Shown: positions 43,504 through 53,246, counted from the first letter of the stretch. The stretch: 64,000 nucleotides of DNA from Paenalcaligenes hominis_A (GCF_041359055.1 NZ_JBGJKZ010000003.1:62001-126000), one strand, 5' to 3'. Made by a program: numbers and translations. The notes: generated by a model from the letters alone, not told the origin.

Positions 43504-44763
43504 ATGTTAAACAAGCACGCACAGTGGGATAGCCAATACGAGTGGAAAGCAGTTCTTCTTTTGGCTTTGGGTTTTGGGTTAGTAGGGTTAGACAGATGGA
43601 TGATAGGGCCACTTTATCCATTAATGATGCAAGATCTAAATCTAGATTACCAAGATTTAGGCAATATTATGGGAATTTTGGGTTTAGCGTGGGGAGCGTC
43701 ATCATTATTTGCAGGGCGCTTAGCCGATCGAATTGGTCGACGTAAAGTATTAATACCTGCCACCATTCTTTTTTCTTTAATGACGGGTTTAACTGGGGTA
43801 GCCACAGGTTTAACTAGTTTATTAATTATTCGTTTTATGATGGGGGTCTCTGAGGGGGCGTTTGGCCCAACCAGCGTTGCCTTAACTGCAGAAGCCTCTA
43901 AACCCAGTCGTCGTGGCTTAAACATGGGCATACAGCAAAGCACCTTTGCATTGTTAGGTATAGGCTTAGGTCCCATTATTGTGACGCAGCTGGTGCAGTA
44001 TCTGCCGTCTTGGCACTGGGTTTTTGTCATTATGACGCTACCTGGCCTGATATTGGCTTATTTCATGCATAAGCTCATTCGCGAACCCAAGCATCTACAA
44101 GACAATCCATCTAGTTCGGTGGTGGTTGAGGCTGAGGCCAGTCAGCCTACGTATACCTATAAAGATTTATTTAAATATCGGAATATTTTAGTGGGTATCG
44201 TTTGCATGTGCAGTGTTATGACGTGCGTTTTTATTCTAAGCGCAATGAGCCCTGTATATTTTACAAATTACTTACAGCTTAGCGTATCTCAGATGGGCTT
44301 TGTGACATCGGGTATCGGCTTTGGTGCTTTTGCTGGGCAAGTCATTATTCCTGCCTTATCTGATCGTTTTGGGCGTAAGAGTGTCACTATTGTTGCACTA
44401 TTAATTGCCGCGCTCTTGTTGTATCAGTTTATACATACACCAGCACAACCGTTGTCATTGTTTTTTCTGCTGTTCTTTATTGCTTTTGGTGCAAATAGTT
44501 GTTTATGCATGATTGGCGGTACTATTGCGGTTGAGTCAGTGCCTTTAGCTTTAGGTTCCACAGCGGTTGGGTTAATTATAGGTATTGGTGAGATTTTTGG
44601 CGGTGGTGTAGCGCCTATGTTGGCAGGTTGGATTGCACAAAGCTATGGCATCCAATACACCATGTATTTAGCCTTGGCTGGCTTAATAGCTTGCTGTTTC
44701 TTTGCGTTATTTTTTAAAGAAACAGCACCAATCAAAGTGGCTAAGTCTATTGTTGTCGCTTAG
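43504..44763 (+). CDS. MFS transporter (aromatic acid/organic acid type)
   Basis: 419 residues, 12 spans. Signature LFAGRLADRIGRRKV (about 65-79) between spans 2 and 3 and ALSDRFGRKSV between spans 8 and 9. It resembles the AAHS/organic-acid MFS groups. GGAGGGGAC before the ATG. Co-transcribed with the hydrolase, so it probably imports that enzyme's substrate. Confidence 0.85.
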   Translation: MLNKHAQWDSQYEWKAVLLLALGFGLVGLDRWMIGPLYPLMMQDLNLDYQDLGNIMGILGLAWGASSLFAGRLADRIGRRKVLIPATILFSLMTGLTGVATGLTSLLIIRFMMGVSEGAFGPTSVALTAEASKPSRRGLNMGIQQSTFALLGIGLGPIIVTQLVQYLPSWHWVFVIMTLPGLILAYFMHKLIREPKHLQDNPSSSVVVEAEASQPTYTYKDLFKYRNILVGIVCMCSVMTCVFILSAMSPVYFTNYLQLSVSQMGFVTSGIGFGAFAGQVIIPALSDRFGRKSVTIVALLIAALLLYQFIHTPAQPLSLFFLLFFIAFGANSCLCMIGGTIAVESVPLALGSTAVGLIIGIGEIFGGGVAPMLAGWIAQSYGIQYTMYLALAGLIACCFFALFFKETAPIKVAKSIVVA

Positions 44764-44784
44764 TTTAATCAGATAAATAAAAAA

Positions 44785-44822
44785 GCCCCAAAAGGCTGGA
44801 CAGCAGTCCAACTTTTTGGGGC
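44785..44822. terminator. Terminator between MFS and sulfurylase-like genes
   Basis: A 17-pair stem with one mismatch and one G-T pair (44785-44801 with 44806-44822, loop AGCA). An A6 run precedes it, so it is strongest for the minus strand. Confidence 0.88.
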
Positions 44823-44864
44823 AGTTTATGTATGGGCAGGGGTTTTTATAGTAAATATAAAGCG

Positions 44865-46574
44865 TTATTCTTCGTCGGCACCACGATAACGTTTATAGGG
44901 TAAAACGTTCCAAGTGCGCTCGGCTAAACCATCTATGCACAAAGAAGAGGGCACTTCTTCCAGTAACTTTTTAGCAACCTGTAATTCGCGTTCGGCTTCT
45001 GTTTTGTCTTGATACATGAACTCATCAGAAGCGGTTTCAGGAGCTTGTTTGAGCTTTTCCTCTAGATCACTAATGAGACGAGCTTGTTGGGTTTTGAGAT
45101 TAGCACGAGCGTCTTCAAGCCAGGTCGGTTGTAGGTTGCGATTATGATCTAAGAGGTTGGTGTACTCGTGGTAAACGCCGTCATAAATGGTGGTAGCATG
45201 ATTGCGTGCGTCAGCGGTAGCCGCCTCGAGGTCTCTGACATTTAATGTAGCTGGATCTAAAGGCTGTGCACGTAAAGCACCGCCTAAGCGATTGTATTTG
45301 GTATAGAAGGGGTACATGCTTTGAATGACCTTGGCAACGGGCAGGGTTCCCATTGCGTTTTCGTCAATCCCTTTAGGTTGCACGCCTTGGATGGCTGGCA
45401 GCGCAGACTCGGGACGAACCACCTCTTTAGGTGGCAAAATACCATGGCGCAGCATCTCACGAATACCTGTACCAGAAATATTTAAACGGAAGCGTTCATC
45501 GTGTGAGCAGGTTTGCGTAGAAGCATGGGCCGCACAGCGTGTGCAATAGAACACCTCGTGAAAGAGGCGAATATCAATGTCTAGCTCTTCGGGCGTAAAC
45601 TGATCAAAAATACTGTGACTAGCGTATTTATCGTAGAAATCCCCAATACCAGCGTGGTCACGACCAATTAATGCATGAGTACAACCATAGTTTTTCATGA
45701 TGAGTGCATGCAATACGGTTTCGCGTGGACCGGCAAAGATATAGGTAACGCGCAATGGAGACAGGATGGAGCGATCTTTGGGGTAGTAGGTGTCTAATAC
45801 ATTGCGATAGGCCATCATGCGGTATTCGTGACGCACGTATTCGCGTTTTGCCATTTCCACCAAGGGCTGTAAGAATAAACCATCAACTTCTTCGAGGGCG
45901 TTGCGATGAATGTATTCATGACCACGGTGTAAAGGATTGGCACCTGTAATAAACCCAGCGACTGAGCCAAACTTACGCTCTTCATAGAAAAGACGCCATG
46001 TGTCTTTGGGCTCTTGACGTAGTTTTTCGAACGGACCCCAATCGACTCGGTTTAATAAATGTAGCGTTCCGCCTAATGAGGTGTCGCCCATGCGACGATA
46101 AATGGAATCCACACCAGGATGGTTTCGATCAGAGGTACCAAATAGGTTTTGAGCGCGATGGGCTTTATCGTAGGCAAAAATGTCTTCGATATCTAAAATA
46201 GCGACTGGCTCGTTGTCTGAGTCAGTTAAGGTGACTTGATCGCCCACCTTTAGTTTGCTGATAATTTCGGCGTTACGATCGCCGATGGGTGCAAAGCTGA
46301 GAGGTACCGGCCAAATCACACCATTGCTAAGGCGACCGTCTTGTAAGACTGAAAGATAGTCGTCCTGTTTCATAAAGCCTTTATTGGGCGATAAAACCCC
46401 TGTAGCAATCATTTCGATAGTAATGATCGCCTCTAAGTCAACACGAATAGAAGGTAAGGTTCGCGCTCGCTCGATTTCAGCAGCACGTAAATGCTCGGGC
46501 ACGACCTGATTGACTAGGGTTCCACCGTGTGGTTTTTGGGGGTACTGATCAAAATTTAATTGGGTTGACTCCAT
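44865..46574 (-). CDS. sat: ATP sulfurylase (Sat) homologue with altered sulfate-site motif and C-terminal extension
   Basis: 569 residues; typical single-domain Sat proteins are near 390-400. PUA-like N-terminus and catalytic region are recognisable: GRDHAGIGDFY (304-314) intact, and a zinc site of the Thermus type, Cys344-x2-Cys347 and Cys356-x-His358. The motif that is QTRNxPH or QTRNPxH in known Sat reads TGANPLH (210-216), so the sulfate-contacting Arg is Ala212. The last 180 or so residues are a helical, Glu/Lys/Gln-rich extension of unknown role. It stands alone, without other cys or sulfur genes. Sulfate activation is likely but another anion is possible. Confidence 0.75.
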   Translation of the reverse strand: MESTQLNFDQYPQKPHGGTLVNQVVPEHLRAAEIERARTLPSIRVDLEAIITIEMIATGVLSPNKGFMKQDDYLSVLQDGRLSNGVIWPVPLSFAPIGDRNAEIISKLKVGDQVTLTDSDNEPVAILDIEDIFAYDKAHRAQNLFGTSDRNHPGVDSIYRRMGDTSLGGTLHLLNRVDWGPFEKLRQEPKDTWRLFYEERKFGSVAGFITGANPLHRGHEYIHRNALEEVDGLFLQPLVEMAKREYVRHEYRMMAYRNVLDTYYPKDRSILSPLRVTYIFAGPRETVLHALIMKNYGCTHALIGRDHAGIGDFYDKYASHSIFDQFTPEELDIDIRLFHEVFYCTRCAAHASTQTCSHDERFRLNISGTGIREMLRHGILPPKEVVRPESALPAIQGVQPKGIDENAMGTLPVAKVIQSMYPFYTKYNRLGGALRAQPLDPATLNVRDLEAATADARNHATTIYDGVYHEYTNLLDHNRNLQPTWLEDARANLKTQQARLISDLEEKLKQAPETASDEFMYQDKTEAERELQVAKKLLEEVPSSLCIDGLAERTWNVLPYKRYRGADEE

Positions 46575-46710
46575 ATATCCTCCGAAAATTTGGTCTTGAG
46601 CGTGAAGCCTATAGGCGTTTCTAGTTATGGTGACCTGTAGTTATTAGTCTTAATATACCTATAAAATACACCCAAAGTCAGCGGGCAATACCAAAGTAGG
46701 AGATATTAAA

Positions 46711-49700
46711 ATGTTACCCGTGTGGGTGGTATTAGCGTCTTTATTATATGCAGCTATTTTGTTTGCAATTGCGTATGTGGGTGATCGCAATCCGCTTTAT
46801 ACTCAACGGCCTTGGTTACGGCCTACGGTTTATAGTTTAGCCCTAGCGGTGTACTGCTCCTCATGGACGTTTTATGGGGCGGTGGGTTCGGCGGTACGTT
46901 ATGGTATTGGCTACTTGCCTATTTATCTAGGCCCCATGTTGATGCTGCTGTTTGGCTGGCGCATTATCGAACGTTTGGCTTTGGTGGCACAGTCGCAAAA
47001 CACCGTATCTATTGCTGACTTTATGGCTAGTCGCTATGGGCGTTCTCAGCGCTTAGCGGGTATGGTGGCCTTGGTTGCCGTGATCGCAGCCATTCCTTAT
47101 CTGGCTTTACAGTACAAAGCCGTCACTCTCAGTTTAGGCATCTTAACTGGGCGCGATATACAAAATACAATTTTGGGTGATCCCGCTTTGTATGTGGCTA
47201 TATTAATGGCCTTGTTTTCTATCTTGTTTGGTACACGTCAGGTCGATGCAACAGAGCACAGACCAGGGCTGATGCTAGCCGTTGCTTTTGAATCCTTAGT
47301 GAAACTGATCGCCTTAACTGCAGTAGGTGTTTTTGCTTTAGTGTGGTCTAAGCGCAATCAATTGGATGTTTATGGTGCCATGCAGCAGCTGGTCGAGCAG
47401 GCTCCATCAGTGGGTTTTGTAGGCCAAACGTTGTTGGCTTTTACTGCAATTATTTGTTTACCGCGTCAGTTTCATGTGGCTATTGTAGAGTGTGGCAAAG
47501 TGGTTGATATCCGGCGCGCGCGCTGGATGTTTGGTGCGTATTTGGCCATTGTGAGCTTGATGGTATTGCCTATTGCTGCGGTAGGGGTGCAATTATTCGG
47601 TGGCAGCGGTGCGGTGGCACCGGATACTTTTGTGTTGGCCTTGCCCCTGTCGCAAAATCAGCTAACTTTGGCATTAGCGGTTTATATTGGCGGCTTTTCT
47701 GCGGCAACAGGTATGGTCATTGTGACCAGTGTGGCCTTATCAACATTAGTCAGTAATGACTTGGTCATGCCCATTTTATTGCGTCGTGGTTGGGCTCAGC
47801 AGGCTCAGGGCGATATGTCACGCACCGTATTATGGATCCGTCGGATGGCGATCCTATTTATTTCAGCGTGGGCCTATGGGTATTATTTAAGCAGCGGCAG
47901 CGACACGGCATTATCGGCGTATGGCTTAATGGCATTTGCTGCTGTGGCTCAATTTGCACCTGGATTAATTGGCGGTTTGTATTGGCAAGGTGCAAGCCGT
48001 CGTGGTGTCGAGTCAGGGCTGGCGCTTGGTTTTGGGCTGTGGCTTTATACCTTGTTGCTGCCAACACTAACGGAATCAGGAGGTTTTGATTCAACGTGGC
48101 TGTATAACGGGCCCTGGAACATCAGCTGGCTTAGTCCTTATCAACTGTTTGGCTTAACAGGCTTAGACCCTCTATCGCATGGCACTTTTTGGTCTCTATT
48201 GTTTAATATTAGTGCCTTTTTATTTGTGTCTTTTCGCAAACGCCCTGGCTTGCGAGATAGATTGCGCGCTGAACCCTTTTTAGATCCCTATGCTGAACGC
48301 CGTGCTCTACCCTCCAAGCAGTCGTATGGGGATTTATATGTGCTTGATTTGCTTGCTTTAGCGGGGCGTATAGTGGGTGAAAAAAAAGCCACATGGGCTT
48401 TTGAAAAACAAGCGGCAAGGCTAGATCAACAGTTGGATGTGGATTTGCTGGCAGATAGTGGCTGGATCCAATTCACCGAGCTATTGCTGGCGGCAGCGGT
48501 AGGGGCCGCCTCTGCCCGTTTAGTGTTGACTAGTGCACTGCGTGGCTCTGGCATGGAGGTAACCACCATCGTAGCGATTCTAGACGAGGCTGGCCAAGAG
48601 CTACGCTTTAATCGTGATATCTTACTTGCGACCTTAGAGAATCTGGATCAGGGGGTCAGTGTAGTGGATGCCGAAATGTGCTTGGTTGCCTGGAATCAAC
48701 GTTATCAACAGTTATTAGATTACCCGCCAGGCATGCTTTATGTAGGGCGTCCTGTAGCGGACTTAATTCGTTTCAATGCCCAGCGGGGTAAAATCCAACA
48801 CCGTCATCCACGCGATATTGAGGAAGCAGTACGCCGCCGTATTGCATTTATGCGTGCGGGCACCTCACATGTATTTCAGCGCACTCTAAATAATAAACAG
48901 GTGATTGAGTTGCGCGGTCGCCCTTTGCCTGGTGGGGGCTATGTGACCAGTTATTCAGACGTGACAGAGTATAAACGAGTCGAGCGTGAGCTATTGGAGA
49001 TTAATGAAAACCTTGAGCAACGTGTTGCTGAACGCACTCAAGAGGCCGAACGCGCCCAACAATCTCGCACCCATTTTTTGACTGCGGTCAGTCACGATGT
49101 GTTGCAACCGATTAATGCTGCACGGCTGTTTGCTTCGGCTTTACACGATAGTGTCGATACTAATGAAATGCGACGCTTGTCTGAGCGGGTAGATGCCTCT
49201 TTACGTGCAGCGGAAGAGCTTTTAGACGGTCTTTTGGATATTTCTCAGTTGGATGCGGGGGCGTTACAGCCCGAGATTACCGTTTTCAAAGCACAAGAGC
49301 TGGTCAATGACCTACTTCAACAATATGCGCCCTTAGCTAAACGCAGAAATTTAGCTTTACGCACTTATGTGCGCCCGTTTTATGTACGTAGTGATCAACG
49401 CTTATTGCGTCGTATTCTACAAAATTTTATTGCTAATGCATTACGTTATACCCGTGAGGGACGCATTATTGTTGCAGGTCGGGTCCGTAATGGCGCTATG
49501 GAGTTTCAGGTTTGGGATAGCGGTCAAGGTATTCCACCTCATCACCTACAAAATATCTACAACGAATTCCATCGGTACGACCAAAGCTACGATTGGGGAG
49601 AGCGTGGTATGGGGCTAGGCTTATCCATTTGTCAGCGTATCTCTAGTTTGTTAAATCACCCTTTGCAGGCTATATCCGAGGTGAATAAAGGCAGTATGTT

Positions 49701-50151
49701 TAGTATTCGGGTTCCGCTGGCTCCTACGCCATTACCCAATGCTCCCACTGCTCCAGTTATCCCAACAGTGCAAGCGGGCTTAGTATTGGATGGTTTACGG
49801 GTACTTTGTTTAGATAACGATGTAGAAATACTGATGGGCATGGAAGCATTGCTTTCACAGTGGGGGGTTGAGGTGATTACTGCTACCACCATAGACGATG
49901 CGCTGCTAAAGATGAGTTTAGAGCCACATGTTTTGCTGGTGGATTATCACTTGCATGATCGACTTGATGGCATTGAGAGCTTAGATGCATTGCGAGAACA
50001 AGCTAAACACCTTCAAGGTGCTTTGCTAACAGCAGATGGCAGTGATGAGCTTAAACAGTTAGCGCGTCAAAAAGGGTATTTGGTATTAACCAAACCGGTT
50101 AAGCCTGCTTCGTTACGAGCTTTTTTAGCGGCACAGCGCCGTGATTATTAA
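46711..50151 (+). CDS. crbS: SSF-fused hybrid sensor histidine kinase, CrbS-like
   Basis: 1146 residues. Residues 1 to about 500 are a sodium/solute symporter-like domain with about 13 spans; next a PAS domain (about 635-760), a coiled coil (ENLEQRVAERTQEAERA), a HisKA domain with His795 in AVSHDVLQP, the HATPase with FIANALRYTREG and GMGLGLSI, and a receiver with phospho-acceptor Asp1078 in LLVDYHL. This is the CrbS/CbrA architecture; CrbS controls the acetate switch (acs, actP). TAGGAG precedes the start. Its partner regulator is convergent, next to actP. Confidence 0.87.
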   Translation: MLPVWVVLASLLYAAILFAIAYVGDRNPLYTQRPWLRPTVYSLALAVYCSSWTFYGAVGSAVRYGIGYLPIYLGPMLMLLFGWRIIERLALVAQSQNTVSIADFMASRYGRSQRLAGMVALVAVIAAIPYLALQYKAVTLSLGILTGRDIQNTILGDPALYVAILMALFSILFGTRQVDATEHRPGLMLAVAFESLVKLIALTAVGVFALVWSKRNQLDVYGAMQQLVEQAPSVGFVGQTLLAFTAIICLPRQFHVAIVECGKVVDIRRARWMFGAYLAIVSLMVLPIAAVGVQLFGGSGAVAPDTFVLALPLSQNQLTLALAVYIGGFSAATGMVIVTSVALSTLVSNDLVMPILLRRGWAQQAQGDMSRTVLWIRRMAILFISAWAYGYYLSSGSDTALSAYGLMAFAAVAQFAPGLIGGLYWQGASRRGVESGLALGFGLWLYTLLLPTLTESGGFDSTWLYNGPWNISWLSPYQLFGLTGLDPLSHGTFWSLLFNISAFLFVSFRKRPGLRDRLRAEPFLDPYAERRALPSKQSYGDLYVLDLLALAGRIVGEKKATWAFEKQAARLDQQLDVDLLADSGWIQFTELLLAAAVGAASARLVLTSALRGSGMEVTTIVAILDEAGQELRFNRDILLATLENLDQGVSVVDAEMCLVAWNQRYQQLLDYPPGMLYVGRPVADLIRFNAQRGKIQHRHPRDIEEAVRRRIAFMRAGTSHVFQRTLNNKQVIELRGRPLPGGGYVTSYSDVTEYKRVERELLEINENLEQRVAERTQEAERAQQSRTHFLTAVSHDVLQPINAARLFASALHDSVDTNEMRRLSERVDASLRAAEELLDGLLDISQLDAGALQPEITVFKAQELVNDLLQQYAPLAKRRNLALRTYVRPFYVRSDQRLLRRILQNFIANALRYTREGRIIVAGRVRNGAMEFQVWDSGQGIPPHHLQNIYNEFHRYDQSYDWGERGMGLGLSICQRISSLLNHPLQAISEVNKGSMFSIRVPLAPTPLPNAPTAPVIPTVQAGLVLDGLRVLCLDNDVEILMGMEALLSQWGVEVITATTIDDALLKMSLEPHVLLVDYHLHDRLDGIESLDALREQAKHLQGALLTADGSDELKQLARQKGYLVLTKPVKPASLRAFLAAQRRDY

Positions 50152-50190
50152 TTACCTCTACACAGGCTTGGGTATGTGCAGCATAGATAA

Positions 50191-50853
50191 CTAAAGATGG
50201 ATTTCCTCTTGGGTTTTGTCGTGTAAGAGTAACTGATTAGCGATCAGTACAGCTTGGGTGCGATTGGTGGCCCCGAGTTTGCGCAAAATAGCGGTCATAT
50301 GGGTTTTGATGGTGGCCTCGGAGACATTGAGCTCGTGGGCTATTTGTTTATTTAATTGTCCGGTACTAACCATCTGGAGCACACGAAACTGCTGTGGGGT
50401 AAGCTCGCGTAATAAATTCGCCGCTGCTTTTTCTTCGGAGCTAATAGACGGTGCGGTCAGGGCAATGGTCTCGGGTAGCCATGTATTGCCCATTAAGACA
50501 TGATTCAATGCTGCGCTAAGTGTTTTAGACTCGACGGATTTGGGAATAAAACCCATTGCCCCGTGATCTAATGCACGTCGGATTAACACAGGGTCCTCGT
50601 GCGCAGAAATAACCACAATAGGAAGTTGCGGGTGCTGAGCACGTAAATGCACTAAGGCGCTGTAACCAGCAGCGCCTGGCATATTGAGGTCAAGTAACAA
50701 CAAATCGGCATTGGGCCGATCTTCAACCAAAGAGTATAACGAACTAATATTTTCTGCCTCGTAAATAGCAGTAGTAGGATAGAGTTTCGCCACTAAGCCA
50801 TGCAGTGCTTCTCTGAACAGAGGGTGATCATCGGCAATGAGTAATTCGTTCAT
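50191..50853 (-). CDS. crbR: LuxR/NarL-type response regulator, CrbR-like
   Basis: 220 residues: receiver domain with Asp55 in LLLLDLNMPG and acidic pair Asp8/Asp9, then a LuxR-type helix-turn-helix (LTPQQFRVLQMVSTGQLNKQIAHEL, TIKTHMTAILRKL). Matches CrbR, the partner of CrbS, and lies between crbS and actP, its expected target. It is followed on the minus strand by nothing before the crbS 3' end. Confidence 0.87.
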   Translation of the reverse strand: MNELLIADDHPLFREALHGLVAKLYPTTAIYEAENISSLYSLVEDRPNADLLLLDLNMPGAAGYSALVHLRAQHPQLPIVVISAHEDPVLIRRALDHGAMGFIPKSVESKTLSAALNHVLMGNTWLPETIALTAPSISSEEKAAANLLRELTPQQFRVLQMVSTGQLNKQIAHELNVSEATIKTHMTAILRKLGATNRTQAVLIANQLLLHDKTQEEIHL

Positions 50854-50876
50854 AAAGTAGTAATTAGACTAAATCC

Positions 50877-50902
50877 ACAAAGGGAGCCTTGGCTCCCTTT
50901 GT
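50877..50902. terminator. Hairpin between actP and crbR
   Basis: ACAAAGGGAGCC (50877-50888) and GGCTCCCTTTGT (50891-50902): a 12-bp perfect stem with a minimal loop, 22 nt beyond the actP stop. There is no strong T-run, so it may be a weak terminator or an mRNA stabiliser. Confidence 0.6.
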
Positions 50903-50924
50903 ATGATGTAGTTAATACAAGAAG

Positions 50925-52586
50925 TTAGTGTGCGCTGGCTTGCGAAGCACCAATTCCTGTTTGACTACGTACGGTAAGAGCATCAAAGGCTGCTTTTTCA
51001 CGCACTGAATCTGGTGATTTGTCTAGTTTAGAAAATAACCAAATAGCGACAAAAGCGAGTGGGATGGAAAGAATACCAGGATTCGGGAAAGGAGTGATGG
51101 GTTCGGCAAACCCAAAAACATCAACCCAAACGGTAGAACTTAACATAACCCAAACAGTAGCAGTCGTTAACCCGAGGAAACCACCAATTGTCGCACCACG
51201 AGTGGTACATCCGCGCCAAGAGATAGATAGTACCAAGACAGGGAAGTTAGAGCTGGCCGCGATGGCAAAGGCTAAACCTACCATAAAGGCAACGTTTTGG
51301 TTTTCAAACACAATACCTAATATGATAGAAAGGATCCCTAAAGCAACGGTTGAGATACGGGAAATACGCATTTGATTGTGTTCGGTGGCTTGGCCTTTTG
51401 CAATAACGTTGGCGTACAAGTCATGCGAAATGGCAGCAGCACCGGCTAGCGCTAAACCTGCTACAACTGCAACAATAGTAGCAAAAGTCACAGCAGCAAG
51501 GAAGCCAAGTAAAAGATCACCACCAACGGCATTGGCTAAATGCACAGCAACCATGTTCGTACCACCGATTAAGCTTTGAAGCATATCAAAGTTGCCCTCG
51601 GCGTCGGTGATGTAGTATTCAGGATGCTGCACCAGTAAAGCAATAGCGCCAAAACCAATAATAAAGGTTAGTAAGTAGAAATACCCAATGAAGCTACTGG
51701 CCCAAATAACCGATTTACGAGCTTCTTTGGCGTCAGCTACGGTAAAGAAGCGCATTAAAATATGAGGTAAACCAGCTGTACCAAAAGCTAGAGCAATACC
51801 TAGGGACAAGGCATTTAATGGGTTACCACTAACAGAGGAGCCGGGGGCGAGAATGCTACGGCCATCGGGATGCACGGCTACAGCCTCGGTAAGCAAGCTG
51901 TCTACATTGAAACGGAACGCAGCTAAAACGAGGAAGGTCATTAAGCTAGCGCCTAGTAGCATAAGCACTGCCTTAATAATTTGTACCCAAGTAGTGGCCG
52001 TCATGCCGCCAAAAGCGACGTAGATCATCATGAGAGAGCCAACGATAATCACGGCAAATTTGTACTCAATACCGAAGAGCAACACAATTAGCTTGCCCGC
52101 GCCTACCATTTGAGCAATTAAATATAAGGCAATAATTAAAAGAGAAGCGCTGGCAGCTAAGACTCGCATAGGGGTTTGGCGTAACCGGAAAGAAGTCACG
52201 TCAGCAAAGTTATAGCGACCTAAGTTGCGTAAGCGTTCAGCAATTAAAAACATCACCGTTGGCCAACCAAACATAAAACCAATGGCGTAAATCATGCCGT
52301 CAAAACCACTGACGTACACCATTCCCGCAATACCTAAGAAAGAGGCCGCAGATAAATAGTCACCCGCAATAGCCAAACCATTTTGAAAGCCGGTGATGCC
52401 CCCGCCAGCAGTATAGAAATCAGAAGTGGTTTGTGTACGACGTGCCGCCCACCATGTAATTACCATGGTCCCTGCAATAAAAATCAGGAACATAACAATG
52501 GCAGACATGTTATTGGGTGTCTCGGCAGCATGGGCTATTGAAGAACTTGCCGCAAATAAAGCAAAGGCAGAAATCCATGGTTTCAT
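50925..52586 (-). CDS. actP: Cation/acetate symporter ActP
   Basis: 553 residues, SSF family, about 13 spans, with an N-terminal signal-like segment as in E. coli ActP. Characteristic TTSDFYTAGGGITGFQNGLAIAGDYLSAASFLGIAG region, and GGMTATTWVQIIKAVLML. Imports acetate (and glycolate/propionate). Its ATG overlaps the yjcH stop by 4 nt. Probably controlled by CrbSR beside it. Confidence 0.94.
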   Translation of the reverse strand: MKPWISAFALFAASSSIAHAAETPNNMSAIVMFLIFIAGTMVITWWAARRTQTTSDFYTAGGGITGFQNGLAIAGDYLSAASFLGIAGMVYVSGFDGMIYAIGFMFGWPTVMFLIAERLRNLGRYNFADVTSFRLRQTPMRVLAASASLLIIALYLIAQMVGAGKLIVLLFGIEYKFAVIIVGSLMMIYVAFGGMTATTWVQIIKAVLMLLGASLMTFLVLAAFRFNVDSLLTEAVAVHPDGRSILAPGSSVSGNPLNALSLGIALAFGTAGLPHILMRFFTVADAKEARKSVIWASSFIGYFYLLTFIIGFGAIALLVQHPEYYITDAEGNFDMLQSLIGGTNMVAVHLANAVGGDLLLGFLAAVTFATIVAVVAGLALAGAAAISHDLYANVIAKGQATEHNQMRISRISTVALGILSIILGIVFENQNVAFMVGLAFAIAASSNFPVLVLSISWRGCTTRGATIGGFLGLTTATVWVMLSSTVWVDVFGFAEPITPFPNPGILSIPLAFVAIWLFSKLDKSPDSVREKAAFDALTVRSQTGIGASQASAH

Positions 52587-52897
52587 TCTTTTACCTCCGC
52601 TAGAACGGCATTTAATAAAGGATCAAAAACCTTATTAGAGATATAAACGTAAAGTGCGACGAGAATACTTGCACTAATCAAAACTAAAATGCCAATGAAC
52701 ACGCCAATGCTCATGGTGAGATTGCCCATTGGGCGACTAAATAGCTCAGGATCAAAAGCAAGGGTTAAAATAAAGCCTGCGTAGATAATGAGAGTGACCA
52801 CAAAAAATGCCATACTGATGCGGGTACGTCGTGCCAGTAGCTCTTGGTATTTTGGGTTGTGGATCACCTCGGCGACGATATCGCGGGATGAACTCAT
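52583..52897 (-). CDS. yjcH: DUF485 membrane protein YjcH
   Basis: 104 residues with two membrane spans and the DUF485 pattern (IHNPKYQELLARRTRISMAF). Always encoded directly before actP in proteobacteria; role unknown, presumably an accessory of acetate transport. AGGAG before the ATG. First gene of yjcH-actP. Confidence 0.92.
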   Translation of the reverse strand: MSSSRDIVAEVIHNPKYQELLARRTRISMAFFVVTLIIYAGFILTLAFDPELFSRPMGNLTMSIGVFIGILVLISASILVALYVYISNKVFDPLLNAVLAEVKE

Positions 52898-53246
52898 GTA
52901 TGTCTCCTTTTATGATGTTGTTTTCATCGATAAGGTTTTTTTACTGCTAAGGGCAATAAGGTGGCGTATGAGTACGCTCTAGCATCCCAATATACGGTGG
53001 CAAGATAAATTTCAATAGACGACTTTGGTTGTAGATTGGGGGGTAGAGACACAAGGGTAAATACTAGGAAACAGAGGTTAATTCACGATATAAGTCGTAA
53101 AAAAGCTTTTTTCTAGATAGGGATCATGTTCTAGCGCTTGCTTTTATGCTAAATAGATTACTTATAGACAAAGATTGATTAACCCTTACAGCCAACGCTC
53201 TTTGCATAAAAGGCTAACGTGGAATAAGACATTACCGAGGACAGGA
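52898..53246. other. 349-nt divergent region between yjcH-actP and the XRE gene
   Basis: No gene seen. On the minus strand TTGAAA (53015-53010), 17-nt spacer and TATTGG (52992-52987) may be the yjcH-actP promoter, giving a leader near 80 nt. Within that leader lies the inverted repeat GCGTA-TGAG-TACGC (52964-52977). Towards the XRE gene the DNA is AT-rich with an AAAAAAGCTTTTTT palindrome (53099-53112). The CrbR site is presumably here, but I cannot identify it. Confidence 0.35.

Noticed and set aside
46609..46618. 10-bp palindrome GCCTATAGGC between sat and crbS
   Set aside because: Short self-complementary sequences of this size are expected by chance; no regulator is indicated.
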